Positions 46,735 through 59,428 of a DNA stretch of 64,000 nucleotides are shown piece after piece. The position numbers were made by a program, and so were the translations under genes. The stretch's first letter is position 1. Each line of letters starts with the position of its first letter. The notes beneath the pieces are model-generated. The model ran no database searches. It was given only the letters and a program-made list of their open reading frames with translations, and was not told the origin of the DNA. This DNA comes from Pteria penguin (lineage: Eukaryota > Mollusca > Bivalvia > Pterioida > Pteriidae), in contig CM068585.1 in assembly GCA_035048485.1 (NCBI GenBank), positions 56,950,198 to 57,014,197 on the forward strand. The letters are read 5' to 3'.

Positions 46735-46945
46735 TAATATCTCCCTCATGCATAGCTCTGTCCTTAGATAGATTCTTTGGTTCACTTTTCGGTCATTTTG
46801 GCTTCAACATTGCTCTTCAAATATTTATATATTATGAGAATTCCAATCATTGGGCCACAAGCATCACTGAAGAGACAACTTGTCGAAATGCGGTTATGGT
46901 GCACAAAATTAAAAGGTATATATGTTCTGTATTTATCATTACGAG
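46735..46945 (+). mobile_element. Retrozyme-like element copy, 5' truncated
   Basis: 'catgcatagctctgtccttaga', 'gctcttcaaatatttatatatt' and 'gagaattccaatcattgggccaca' match 31.2-31.4 kb in inverse. The hammerhead-like motif is at 46861-46902, followed by 'acaaaattaaaaggtatata'. Confidence 0.7.
46861..46902 (+). ncRNA. Hammerhead-like motif with altered stem III
   Basis: GCATCA, CTGAAGA, stem II GACAACTTGTC, GAAA, TGCGGTTA, TGGTGC. Core boxes, stem I and stem II are intact; stem III (TGCGCATC in the 31-kb copy) is mutated to TGCGGTTA. Confidence 0.55.
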
Positions 46946-49150
46946 TGCTCATCTTATAAATTTGAGAATAGTCCTTATTTTAATATCAGTGTAGGTATAT
47001 TTAGATCATTAATGATTATGTACGTGAAAAATGATAGGATCTAACACCATGTTCCGGAAGAAATTTCAATCCGAGTACCCATGTCTATTGATATCCATTT
47101 CCCTCTTTTCACTGTTTATAAGTTATCAGCAGTCAAAGAAAGACAACTCCAATAATACAGACAGACTCAGATCTGTACTCTACGCAACGTCCCTCTTCAT
47201 ATTAATTTTTATTGACAAGTATAAACAGAATAAAGAAGATTTTATTTTATAGTTAGCTTATTAAACAATAGTGAATATTTTTATAACTATTATCATGATG
47301 TACACACAAACCACGCCCACATGGTGAGATAATAAAATCTTTAGAAATTGTTCTTTTGATTTAATCGTCATCTTTTCAAATTCATAAGTATAAAAATATA
47401 AACACGCTTTTTACATTTTTACACTCATATCAGAGGCCTATACTTTGGAAGTTCAAAACGTTTATAAAGGACACAAATTACTACTTTAACTGATAAGTAC
47501 AATCAAACATAACAGAAGGACACAGTTTTTCACATTTTCAACTGCTTCAGAAAGTACTCGGTAACCCCGACACGTTTTGTTGTTTTCGATAAAATCAATC
47601 TAGAAATGGATGTCTGGGATCGTGCGATATAAGTAGCAGTTGGAAGCTGACTTCGACAGAAACGAATGCGTTCAAAACTTCTGTATAAATCGTCAAAACG
47701 AATCTAGAAGGGTGATTCAAGAGATATTGCGTAGGATTCGATTCTATAATGAAATTATCTATGATTCATTGTCATCGCTTTTTCTTTGTTTTGCTTTGAA
47801 GTGTTTTTAATTCTATTTGAAATATATTATCAACATATAACCTTTACAGTATATCATATATTATATAAAGTATGTCATTCATATATTATACAATATATGA
47901 AGTACATCTAGTCATCATAAAAATATATTACAATATTTCAATGTATATCACTTATATTTCCATACAAATCATATTAACGTTTTTCAGCCATTTAAAGTAT
48001 TTCATTTGTTTTTCTAATTCATATTTCAATAACTTAACTATATTTATTCCAGTCTTCTTGAAAATAATTACTTTAACTTTATAAATTTTGTAACATACAA
48101 AAGAGATTATATTGTTTAAACAGATAGCTTTGACATTAATTTCTTTGTAAAATCCTCAAACTAATATCTTCTATGTAATTTAAGAATTAAGACATTTACT
48201 TTTAACGTTCGAAACATTAGTTGATAATTTACAAACGTACAGTAAATGTCTTTTTTTTTATTTATTTATTTATTTTCAATGCATGACCAATTTTAGCACA
48301 GAGAAGATACATATTTATTCCACTTGCTTATACTTATAATTTAATTCACCAATATGTTTTTTTTTTCATACATACATTCGATCTTAGCTCTATAAATAGT
48401 TTCCATTATCCTATTTTAAATATCACTTAAGACTATTTCATTCCATACAATGGTTTTTCAGACTATTTATGAAAATATGGTAATAAAAATTCATTTCAAC
48501 TAACTATTATCAATTGTTTATTATTTTCAAATATGATATTCACTGCTTATACATATTCTGTCTTTAGTATTCATAAATGTTATGTACAATGTCATAAATG
48601 TAACTTTCTGAAGATTTTCTCTTCTTTCCATAGTCTTTTTTTTCTTGTCAATTAGTATAGAAACCAATAATGCCTTTGCAGTTTTAAAATGACAATGTGT
48701 TTATAAATATTATCAATTCCACTCTTTTTAACATAACAAATTAATGTATTTTTTAAACTCATCTTTTTTTCCTCTTTGTAAAATTATTACACTTCCGCTT
48801 ACTATTCTGTTTAGTTTTACAACATTTTTTATCCAACTATTATCGTTAGTCTTTCTCTCAACCAAGACTTGGGCCTTTTGCTTTTCTTTCTGTGGTTTTT
48901 GTTGTTTTGATTGTTTAGTTTTATTGCATTCTTTTCTTTTTTATCAGACTCCTTTTTCGCAATTATCCGGGTAATGTCTTTGAATTTTCTCATAATGAAA
49001 TGATCATTATGTATCAGTTTCGTGCTTTATTTTCTGAATTTAGAAAAATAAATGTTTAAAAATCAACAAAAGTTCTTTTTTCTTCAAACATTAAGATATA
49101 AAAAGGAATGTTTTTACCATTTGTATGAGATAATAATCTGAAACTGACTA
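46946..49150. other. Intergenic, AT-rich, no gene seen
   Basis: Very AT-rich; frames such as 47031-47252 and 47872-48084 are hydrophobic by composition and carry no motif. Nothing supported. Confidence 0.5.
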
Positions 49151-50902
49151 AGACGAGGTATTTGATGGAGTCTGGAAGAGATGAGGTACTAGATGGAGTC
49201 TGGAAGAGATGAGGTACTTGATGGAGTCTGGAAGGGATGAGGTACTTGTTGGAGTATGGAAGAGGTGAGGTACTTGAATTGATGGAATCTGAAAGAGATG
49301 AGGTACTTGATGGAGTCTGGAAGAGATGTGGTACTTGATGGAGTCTGGAGGAGATGAGGTATTTTATGGAGTCTGGAAGGGATGAGGTACTTGATGGAGC
49401 CTGGAAGAGATGAGGTACATTATGGAGTCTGGAAGAGATGAGGTACTTGATGGAGTCTGGAAGGGATGAAGTACTTGATGGAGCCAGGAAGAGATGAGGT
49501 ACTTGATGGAGCCTGGAAGAGATGAGGTACTTGATGGAACCTGAAAGAGATGAGGTACTTGAATGGATGGAATCCGGGAGAGATGGGGTACTTGATGGAG
49601 TCTGGAAGAGATGAGGTATTTTATGGAATCCGGAATGGATGAAGTACTTGATGGGGCCTGGAAGAGATGAGGTACTTGCTGGAGTCTGGAAGAGATGAGG
49701 TACTTTATGAAGCCTGGAAGAGATGAGGCACATTATGGAGTCTGAAAGAGATGAGGTATTTGATGGAGCCTGGAGGAGTTGAGATACTTGATGGAGCTCG
49801 GAAAAGATGAGGTACTTGATGGTGTATGGAAGAGATGATGTACTTGATGGTGCCTTGAAGAGATGAGGTACTTGATGGAGTCTGGAAGGATGAGATACTT
49901 GATGGAGCCTGGAGGAGTTGAGGTACATGATGGAGCTCGGAAAAGATGAGGTTCTTGATGGAGTCTGGAAGTGGTGAACTACTTGATGGAGTGTGGAAGA
50001 GATGATGTAGTTGATGGAGTCTGGTAGAGATGAAGTACTTGATGGAGTCTGGAAGAGATGAGATACTTGATGGAGCCTTGAAGAGATGAGGTACTTGATG
50101 GAGTCTGGAAGGGATGAGGTACTTGATGGAGTCTGGAAGAAATGAGGTTTTTTATGGAGCCTGGAAGAGATGAGATATTTGATGGAGTCTGGAAGAGATG
50201 AGGTACTTGATGGAGTCTGGAAGAGATGAGGTACTTGATGGAGTCTGGAAGAGATGAGGTACTTGATGGAGCCTGGAAGAGATGAGGTACTTGATGGAGC
50301 CTGGAAGAGATGAGGTACTTGATGGAGCCTGGAAGAGATGAAATACTTGATGGAGCCTGGAAGAGATGAGGTACTTGATGGAGTCTGGAAGAGTTCAGGT
50401 ACTTGATGGAGTCTGGAAGGGATGAAGTACTTGATGGAGTCTGGAAGGTATGAGGTACGTCATGGAGCCTGGAAGGTACGAGGTACTTGATGGAGCCTGG
50501 AATAGATGAGATACTTGATGGAGCCTGGAAGAGATGAGGTACTTGATGGAGCCTGGAAGAGATGAGGTACTTGATGGAGTCTGGAAGAGATGAGGTACTT
50601 GATGGAGTCTAGAAGTGGTGAAGTACTTGATGGAGTTTGGAAGAGATGAGGTAGTTGATGGAGTCTGGAAGAGAGATGAGGTACTTGATGGAGTCTGGGA
50701 GAGATGAGGTACTTGATGGGGTTTGGAAGGTATAAGGTACTTGATGGAGCCTGGAAGGTATGAGGTACTTGATGGAGCCTGGAAGAGATGAGGTACTTGA
50801 TGGAGCCTGGAAGAGATGAGGTACTCGATGGAGCCTGGAAGAGATGAGGTACGTTTTGGAGCCTGGGAGTACTAAATGGAGCCTGGAAAAGACGAGGTGC
50901 TT
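49151..50902. repeat. 28-bp minisatellite array, about 62 units
   Basis: Unit: 'gatgaggtacttgatggagt' plus 'ctggaaga'. Variants alternate 'gtctgg' and 'gcctgg'. Minus-strand frames of 290 and 269 aa with an 84-nt (28-codon) repeat (SRLHQVPHLF) arise because 28 is not a multiple of three and no unit contains a stop in these frames; not a gene in my view. Confidence 0.95.
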
Positions 50903-50997
50903 CAAACGCCCGTACAAGTGGTGTAATCTGTGAATTTTGGGACGATATATGCCCTACAGTGTGTCCTCCTTTGACATATGTCTTCATCACACCTGTT

Positions 50998-51209
50998 ATG
51001 TATGTATGTATGTATATATGTATGTACATACGTGTGTATGTATGTATGTGGGTATGCATGTATGCATGTGTGTGTGTGTTTATGTATGTATGTACGGTCA
51101 ATAATAATAAAGTACTGATGAACTCATGGATACATACATAAATACATACATACATACATACATACATACATACATACATACATACATACATACATACATA
51201 CATACATAC
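50998..51209. repeat. (TATG)n ... (CATA)n inverted microsatellite
   Basis: TATG units at 50998-51094 and CATA units at 51131-51209 are complementary to each other, giving a potential long fold-back with a ~37-bp loop. Confidence 0.9.
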
Positions 51210-52369
51210 ACAGACGGTCAGACACACACGCATACAAACCAACACAGACACACAGTCCAACACAGACACTCACGTACGTAGGTAGATGGTGGTGCATGGT
51301 GGTACGTTGTCAGTTGTGTTGGCTGTTATAAGTGTGCACGTGAATGATATTAGTAGAGAGCACTAAACGAAGTTGTTATAGGCAATATTATTGACAAATA
51401 GAGTAATACATACAATGTGACGCGGCTCTTGCAAGTTGAGCACGGTATAACGTGGTTATACATATCTCTCTATTTCCGTCTTAACCAATGAAATTCGACG
51501 AAATAAGCTTAGTGGATTAGAATTATGCATGTAATGCATGATATATCACTTCATTGCCGAAATGTTTCTTGTCGATGCTCTTAAACAATGCTACAATGTA
51601 TTCCCTCTTCATTTCACAGTCCCTATCTATATTTTCACAAAATGCCCAATTACTGTTTATATCATTCTTGGTGATGCAATTGTATTACAATACCTCGAAT
51701 GGTATGGTACATGGCTACTGCAGTCTTACCAGCTGAAATAAAGAAGAATAGATAGATAAAAACAAATATGAGTTTTAGTGAAATAATATAATGGATCTTT
51801 TCATTTCTTAGCAATGGACCAGGCAATGTTTACCATGAGAATTAAATTGAATTTTAATTTCGGTTTTCTCGTCATAACAAATTATCTTTATCTCCTCTGT
51901 GCCTTACGGTTTAATTTTTCCAAAACGCTTCAGCCATCTTCAATGACACATGAAACGTCTTGCTATTGGTTATTTAGGCAATCATATAAACGTTTTATTT
52001 ATCATCTCATGATTAGTTCCAGAAAATCGTCCGCACAACAGTTAATTTCAACTTTTATGATATCGAGTAGATTATGTTTATTAGACGCAGGAGATTTTTG
52101 TATTAGATCTATTTATAGATATGATAGGTCAGTTTGACTGTCAACTTATTAAGGTGTTTTGATGACACCACAGAGGCATACAAAGATATATTAAAAGGTA
52201 ATAGGTAGTGTTTCAGACACTTGGCCTCAACACATGAAATAAACTAGAGAACCGTTTCATTCAAGTGGAATTCCGTAAACAACATATACCACTCTATTAA
52301 CTATGACCTAACATAGTTCCAGAGAAATTTCTGAACTGCACGAAAAATTGCTCTGCTGCCAAAGCTGGT
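51210..52369. other. Intergenic, no gene seen
   Basis: Short frames at 51538-51741 and 51814-52137 have no recognised motif. Confidence 0.45.
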
Positions 52370-53000
52370 AACAATTTTGCTTTTATTAGCTGTTAGCAGA
52401 GCATGGTTTTCATTGAGCCCCCAGTATTCCAATTTAAACTCTTGTCTCTTTCAAAGATATGGGATAAACGCAAATCAGTTCTCATTTACGATTCCTACAG
52501 ATTATTCTGTTTAGAACTACTATACCGTCATTACATTCCAAAGTTGCACAAAAACCCATATATACATCGATTTATGGCTATTCCACCAATTGATTTTATT
52601 TTCAAATATAAAACGAACAGACGTACTGCTGCTCAACTATTTACTCTAATGGCGGAATCAATGAGATATGGATCCTCAAGAATTCAAATTTAAATAATAG
52701 TAGTAGCATCAAGTCTATAAATTTGGAAACCATTTTTCATCAGAAACTGAAGATCAAAATTACATTACCTTACTAATTTTTCAACCATTTCTCATCATAA
52801 AATGAAAAGCAGAATTGGTTTACTTTTTCAAAACATTTTTTCAGATGATAAACTGGTATTCACTTATAGAAATACCTCGTTGCTGGTCACAACGATACAT
52901 GTTATAAGGAAAACTCTGCTTCCCACCTCAAATAAACCTAGAGGAGATTATTGCATTATTAAGTACAAAGATTCCGTCCAATAGTATCACCAAAATCTGT
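52370..53000 (+). mobile_element. RT fragment of the second family, strongly decayed
   Basis: YIPKLHKNPYIHRFMA (about 52525-52575) corresponds to the KLHKxPYKHRFIA motif of the minus copy at 24.8 kb. 'ggatcctcaagaattc' and 'aatttggaaac' at 52670-52735 match its next segment. Frames are lost. Confidence 0.65.
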
Positions 53001-53530
53001 CAGGTGGATTAGGAGGAGAAGTCAGAATATAAAATTTACTGATTGCGGACAATGTGCCATCACACAATTCGTTTGAACAGTCTACTCATGTGAGCTAAAC
53101 AAGAAAGGGGGATTTCAGAGCTTAAACTTGAATTCAATGAGGTCGTTTATATTAAACTTGGTATCTCTGCTATACGTCGACGTCAACCTTTCCATAGATA
53201 CGGACGGATTAACTCCATAAAGTAAATTCTTCTTTGTTATAACGAGGAAAAATTGGAGTCAGTTTGTAACATTATATTCAGGCTTCCATTTTACTGTTCG
53301 AAATAGAATTGTTTTAATGGTCACATATAATTAGATTAGTTAAGTAATGTATGTGAGTTTCAAGTCCTTTGATAAGATACGTAACAGAAGGCGAAAGAAG
53401 GCAAACGAGGAGGTCGGGTTACATAGCACCATGGCCAACAAATTGTGTGCGTCTCTCGTAACATTAGACCTATCATAAATGAAACTGTTATAAATATTTT
53501 TGTGTAAAATTCTTTTCAATTCCAAAATTC

Positions 53531-53531
53531 A

Positions 53532-53581
<50 letters not shown>
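53531..53581. repeat. (ACT)n microsatellite
   Basis: About 16 ACT units. Confidence 0.95.
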
Positions 53582-54309
53582 GTCTTCTTTTTCTTCTTTA
53601 TCATTTATGTTTTGTGCAGTGAATTACTTTAGTAGATTTTTGTACTAAAAAAATAAATGGTTGGTTAATATTTTTAACTGATGCAATTTTTCTCCGATTT
53701 TGTTATTACCAAAATTATTGGAATATTAAGCATGTCTGAATTGTAGGTGCAAATTTTTATTGTGAAGAGTGCGGTTATGGAGGAAGTGATTATTTTCGAG
53801 GAAAAGAAAACACATTTATCAAATTGAATCGAAATTAATCCACGATAACTAAATTTTAAAGACCACCCCATGCTAGGATAGAGTTCAAACGGGTAATATG
53901 GTTATTTCTGGCTATACACAGTAAAACTATTAGGGACTTATTAATGTTTTGCTCTGTATATATTTTGCAGCTGTCATTCCGGCGCTAGTTATGATATTTA
54001 TGTTTCATCTTAAAGTCTGGTCGTAAATTTAAAAAAAAAAAAGTAATGCTTCTGTTGATTATCGTTGAGCCTGATTAGGTGAGTATTGACTGGGAACTGT
54101 AAATAAAAATGTTTGGCAACCAACCGTCGATTCTACGAACAATATTTCAAGAGAAAAAGTTAAAAAATTACGACAGACCACCTCATTTTTCATATTTTCT
54201 ACGACTTCGAAAATTTATCATACCAGAATAGATAATTTTACATAGATAATTTTACAAATTTGCTTTTAAAACTGTGATATTTTTTATTATAATTCAATAA
54301 ATTTTTCGA
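53582..54309. other. Intergenic, no gene seen
   Basis: AT-rich; nothing recognised before the PLE at 54.31 kb. Confidence 0.45.
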
Positions 54310-55358
54310 AATAATTCGACTCAAATTTCTACATTTGATTTTTCTACACTTTATACATCTCTGCCTCATGATTTGATTAAAAGCAAATTGCTGTCTCTTA
54401 TACAATGGTGTTTTCACAGAGAATCTAAAACTTACATATGTACTTCCAATAACTCCGGATTCTTTTCCAACAAACGATATACTTCATATAAATACCGGAC
54501 CTGCAAGGAATTATGTAAAGTTCTAGATTTTCTCATGAATAATATTTTTGTGCAATTTGATGGCAAGATATATCAACAAATAGTTGGGATTCCTATGGGT
54601 ACTAACTGCGCCCCTCTGATAGCAGATTTATTTCTTTATTGTTATGAGAGGGATTTTATGGTTTCTCTTCAAAAATCAAAACGTTTTGACCTCATTGACA
54701 AATTCAATAATACTTGCAGATATCTGGATGACATTTTGGTTATCGACAACCCTGAATTCGAACAATTTATATCAGAAAGTTATCCACCAGAGCTCGCATT
54801 GAATAAAGCTAATACTTGAGATAAATCTACACCTTTCTTAGATTTAAACATCAAAATTATCAACCACCTAATATATACTAATATTTATGATAAACGTGAG
54901 GATTTTGGATTTCCTATTGTAAATTTCCCTTACTTGGATGGCGATCTCCTTCGACTCCCATCATATGGTATCTATATATCTCAATTAGTTCGATTTGTCA
55001 GAGGCTGCACCGATGTTTTGGACTTTCATAAACGAAATTTACAAATTACTACTACACTTTTAACTCAGGGTTACAGATATCACAAGCTAAGAAAAACATT
55101 CGGCAAATTCTTCAGATCTTATTCAGAACTTCTATCTAAATTTTCTATTTAAAATTTCTTTTCAACAGTATGTATCCAATGGAATTTCCCATCCTTATTT
55201 TTACGGTGATCTCGTATATAAACTAAGGAAAGTAAAAGGCTCCGATAACGTTATTTTATCATGTAATAAAATAATCAAACGTCTTCTAAATAGACAATAT
55301 GATGTTGAGATCATCAAAAAGACTATAGGTCTTGTATTTGGCCCCTCTACAGCCTTAG
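54310..55358 (+). mobile_element. Naiad-like PLE, best-preserved RT, single internal TGA
   Basis: Open from about 54318 to 54816: STFDFSTLYTSLPHDLIK, FHRESKTYICTSNNSGFF, GIPMGTNCAPLIADLFLYCYE, RYLDDILVIDNPEF, YPPELALNKANT. TGA at 54817-54819, then open again to 55152 (STPFLDLNIKI, YDKREDFGFPIVNFPYLDG, IYISQLVRFVRGC, LLTQGYRYHKL). The only break before 55.14 kb is that TGA. The C-terminus is frameshifted near 55145 and the copy ends at 'ctctacagcctta' (55357), so SECIS and UTR are missing. Confidence 0.92.
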
Positions 55359-55483
55359 GTTCCGAAGATACATAAATGTTAGAGATCACTCTGCTTCGAA
55401 TAGATGATGTGCCAAATAGGTAATAATCAAAATGTTCGATTTTTTCATAACTTATATTTCCGTGCATTTTTGATTATTCTTGG

Positions 55484-55800
55484 GGCGGGAGGGGGGGGGG
55501 GGAGCGGGCGGAGGGTGATTTCCACCAATTGTCGACATTCTTATGGGGACAAACTGCATTAAATTCCTGCAGACATTTGTCCGTACTCGTACGCATCGGA
55601 AATGGAAAGACATATAAAATCACCAAAATCTTCAATTTATTCATAGGTAATATTTTCGTACTTTTTTCAGGGAGGGGGGATTTCCGCTAATTTTCGGCAT
55701 TCTGATGGGAACAAATTGCATTCCTTTTCTGCTGATATTTTTCCATACTCATAGGCATTAAAATTCGTACATAATCTGGTCTCAAACACACCGGGAAAGA
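55484..55800 (+). mobile_element. Two tandem fragments of an RT palm motif
   Basis: 'attcttatggggacaaactgcatt' (55537) and 'attctgatgggaacaaattgcatt' (55700) both decode to ILMGTNCI, the GIPMGTNCAP box; each is preceded by a G-rich run and 'atttccnc.aattntcg'. They are a local duplication of a small RT fragment. Confidence 0.65.
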
Positions 55801-57018
55801 CATCCTACATAGCTGTAGAGCAGACGTCACCAACGAGATGTACAATAAAAATTTAACACGCAAGCAAAAATTAACACCTCCATTCAAATTACAAACAGAT
55901 ATATAGAGGACTCTTTATCAGTTAACAAACCTGACTTCAAAGGTCACATTTACGTCATCTAATATAGCATTGAGAGCATTTCCCCTGCTGCATACATCAA
56001 TATACTATAATTTTCTTACCTTTTTATTTTATAGGGGTTCAAAACATATGTTTACCGTATTTGACAGGTTTCTTAAGAACTTTATGAAACGGTTGTTTCA
56101 TGCAAGCAGGGAGCGTTGCCTCCTACCGGACAATGGTCTCATCTTATTTACAATACATTATAAAAGGTTTTATATAGGGCCCTGTATAAAATTAAAAAAG
56201 AAACTAAAGCCTTTACATAAAATCAAGAAAGAATCCTTGATAAATAAATATATATATTATACTGATGTAGTTTTATACAATATAGATAAAAATCATTGTA
56301 AAGGCGTTCATTTTCATCCAAACTTTACAGATTACAGAGTTATCCATAAATAAAGAAATATTTTTCACATAGCTTAGATATTTCACCACACTGAAAATAT
56401 CAGGGCCAGATGGCTCTTGAAAAAATATCAGAAAACTTGAATAGTGATGTGTTTCATTGTTAACATATATTTTAATGAATCAGTAGTCATTTCTCATATA
56501 ATGATGTTTCTTTTTTTCATAAAAACATACTTTCATTAAAAATAATATTTGCTATATGCATACGTATATAATATCAATTAATAAAAAATAAAATAAAATA
56601 AAAACTTTAAAGGGCTTACAATTCACCGTTAAATAAAATGATTTTTATCAGTTCTTTTTTTTTTTAATACATTAAAATAAACACCTCAAAGCAAATATCA
56701 AATGCAAACTTTTTAAATTAATGTTTTAATATACTCACAATTAATAAAAACGCAACAGTTCTATTTTCAATAATTTTCATCAACCAACAATTTTAATACA
56801 AGTATGTTTGAACACTTGTAAATACACTATAAAATAAAGCATTTAACCTCGGCCTCAGTTGAATGCTTCAGTCCAGATACGGTTTGTTGGGTATTGGACA
56901 GCGACGCATGATCGTGTCCGAGCGAGCCTCTTAATGCTTGACCAGATTCTGTAGTTTGCATGTGTGAAGCATTCCCATCGGTTGAATGAATCCCAATAAA
57001 GAAATTCTGATAGACCGG
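55801..57018. other. Intergenic, no recognised gene
   Basis: The 127-aa frame 55970-56353 is lysine- and tyrosine-rich without a motif I know; I do not call it a gene. AT-rich text elsewhere. Confidence 0.4.
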
Positions 57019-57033
57019 TTCATTTTGAAAATA

Positions 57034-57312
57034 GTTAATTGATTGATTGATTATTGTTTTACGTCCATTTACGATTATTTCACATATGTGGTGACGGTAT
57101 CTGCTTGATGTATTGCATACGAATTTAGACCTTTGCAACGGACCCACCCGAAGCAGTGAGGAATCTTTTACATGCAACGCCATACCGTGACACGGTACCT
57201 CGGATTTTACTGTCTCATCCAAAAGACAGAACACCTGTGTGCCCAGGGCGAGAATCGAACCCAGGATCTCTCGTTCACGAGCCAAGCACCTTATCCGCTA
57301 GACCACATGGTC
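57034..57312 (-). repeat. tRNA-headed SINE inserted in a Tc1-like element
   Basis: Minus strand: head 'CCATGTGGTCTAGCGGATAAGG', B box GGTTCGATTCTC, 'GTAAAATCCGAGGTACC', 'AAGATTCCTCACTGCTTCGG', 'ATACCGTCACCACATATG', tail AATCAATCAATCAATTAAC. It is bounded by perfect 15-bp copies of TTCATTTTGAAAATA (57019-57033 and 57313-57327). The head differs from the 11-kb copy, so a second SINE subfamily. Confidence 0.93.
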
Positions 57313-57327
57313 TTCATTTTGAAAATA

Positions 57328-57960
57328 TGCCGAGATTAAATAACAATCAGTGCCATGAGGTATGTTAGCTTCAGGCCTGTCTGTGCGACAAATTGCTAGA
57401 CAGATGGGTTGTTCCTCCTCGGCTATCACTAGACTGACCCATAGGATTGCACTGGCGGGTTCCGTTAATGACAGACCATGCAGAGCTGGAGTGACGTCGC
57501 CGGACTGTCTCATCCACTTATGCCATCTCCGTGACCGATTTTTTACGGCGGCACAAACAGCATAAAATATACAAGACGTAGTCGATTGAGGTCTGTCTGA
57601 AACAACTTTGCGACGTCGGCTTCGATCTATGGGTCTGCACTCAAGGCGACAGTTTAGGGGCTTTACTTTACCGTAATCAGGAGGAAGAATCGGCTCTAGT
57701 GGATCCAACGGTGTCAGCGATGGTTGCAACGGCAATGGGCGAAAGTTCTATTTACGGATGTGTCCCGCTTTCGTTTAATGATGGGCGTATCCATATATGA
57801 CTACAACGAGGTGTACGCTATGCAAATCGTTGTGTTCGAGAGGTGGATAAATGGGGAGGCGGGAGCGTAAAGGTATGGAGTGGCATTTACTTTCGTCATC
57901 GCACACCTCTTATCGTCTTTGATGGCACTCTCACATCACAGTGTTATATCGGCAGCCGGA
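57328..57960 (+). pseudogene. Tc1/mariner-like transposase, broken
   Basis: MPRLNNNQCHEV (from ATG 57328, overlapping the SINE target duplication), then frame change to MLASGLSVRQIARQMGCSSS (57362), then GSVNDRP, HLRDRFFTAAQTA, TTLRRRLRSMGLHSRRQFRG, FTDVSRFRLMMG, FERWINGEAGA. These are the helix-turn-helix and start of the DDE domain of a Tc1-like transposase. Several frameshifts and stops; FTDES is FTDVS; the C-terminal third is absent. No TIR found. Confidence 0.88.
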
Positions 57961-59428
57961 AAAAGCATTGCAGGCAGAATGGAGGAACATACGGAAAGTC
58001 CGAATGCAACGTCTAATAAAACCTATGATAAGGAGATACCGTGCGTGTATTGCAGCAACTTGACCAGTGGTATTTATGGAAACCTCATTTAGGACAGTAT
58101 TAAAAAGACAGTAAAATATTCCTTCTCTGTTTAAGATTAATGAGTTGTCGAAATATTTGTACACTGAATCAATAAAATGACGAAAGTCTTAATTAGACGA
58201 TAATATACTAATCATTTATTTTAAGTCATGGTCATGAGTGAAGTGTTAATACAGGAAAATTTGTGATTTTCACTTCAATACATCTTGTTAATTTCCGATC
58301 GTATCATTTGGATCAGTAACATCAATACTTAAAATACATTTATTCGACAACAATATCCGAAATATTTGGCATTTGAGGAAGTGTAGGCATTATTTTTATG
58401 GTCTATTGAGGAAACATGCAAGACGCACTTTTCCGGAATCAGATGCATTTCACATTGATAATGATACTTTGTCCATAACATTAATATTGCTAAGTCAAAT
58501 CTTCATACTTCATCATGTCCAAAGGATAAATTTTCATGGGCGAAACGGCAATCTGAGTTTTTAGGTGAATATTTTGAATACCATTGTGGGATTTAAGTCC
58601 ATGGTGATGATGGTTTTGTGCTTCACCAATGTTCATGAAGAAATGATGTGAGTGTATTTTCAAAATTTTGATATATTGGCTACACATTTTGTATGTTGTT
58701 GAGAAACTATTAGGTAAATCATGATAAATGAGGAAGTACCTTGAATTCGTCTGTAGATAGATTTTTATTTCATAATTTATAACTTTTATACGAGGGTTTC
58801 TTAAAAAGTGTAAAATATATGTAGAATATTATTGATAGCTGTCGTACTTAGAAAATTAATCTTACAATATTATGTTAACAATCATAGAAAAAATTGTAAG
58901 AGTTAGCTGGGAAGAACATTATTATTATGTAGAGACGTACTTCTTCCGTCATAAACCTAATACATTCAGTTAAGAATATTGATAATCGATTAAGGATAGT
59001 CTTTAATGAATAAGAAGACATTCTGAGACACAAAAAATAGTATCACAAAGTTTTGTTCTTCATTACGATGTTTATCGGGTGTTAAAAACGTTAGGACTTA
59101 TAGGAATACTTATAAATAAGAATATATTAAACATAAGATATTGGGTTAAAGAAAGTACATTTAACACTCCATATTTTTGAAACAACTTTATTTTTCTTTT
59201 ATTCATTTTTATTATTTAGTTAATGGTGCTATCCCTTTACTTATTGGTGCAGATTATTACAAATATGCATTCAATGCTCTACACTTCGAGTTATACCTGA
59301 CGGATTTTGATGAAATAAACTTTATCCATCTTGATTATACTGAAGATTTAATAGAGACATAGTTGCAAAGATCTATAAAACATACAGATCGTTATGAAAA
59401 TGTTGCAAACAACACCAGGTCGTCATGA
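57961..59428. other. Intergenic, no gene seen
   Basis: AT-rich, only short frames. Nothing recognised. Confidence 0.45.

Noticed and set aside
47031..47252. 73-aa hydrophobic frame after the RPTP gene
   Set aside because: Hydrophobicity follows from T-rich DNA; no family resemblance and no conserved context.
49056..51269. Minus-strand frames of 290 and 269 aa
   Set aside because: They are the 28-bp array read through, extended into microsatellite; no domain and equal repeats at DNA level.
55970..56353. 127-aa frame
   Set aside because: Composition is typical of AT-rich DNA; no motif, no splice partners, no homology that I recognise.
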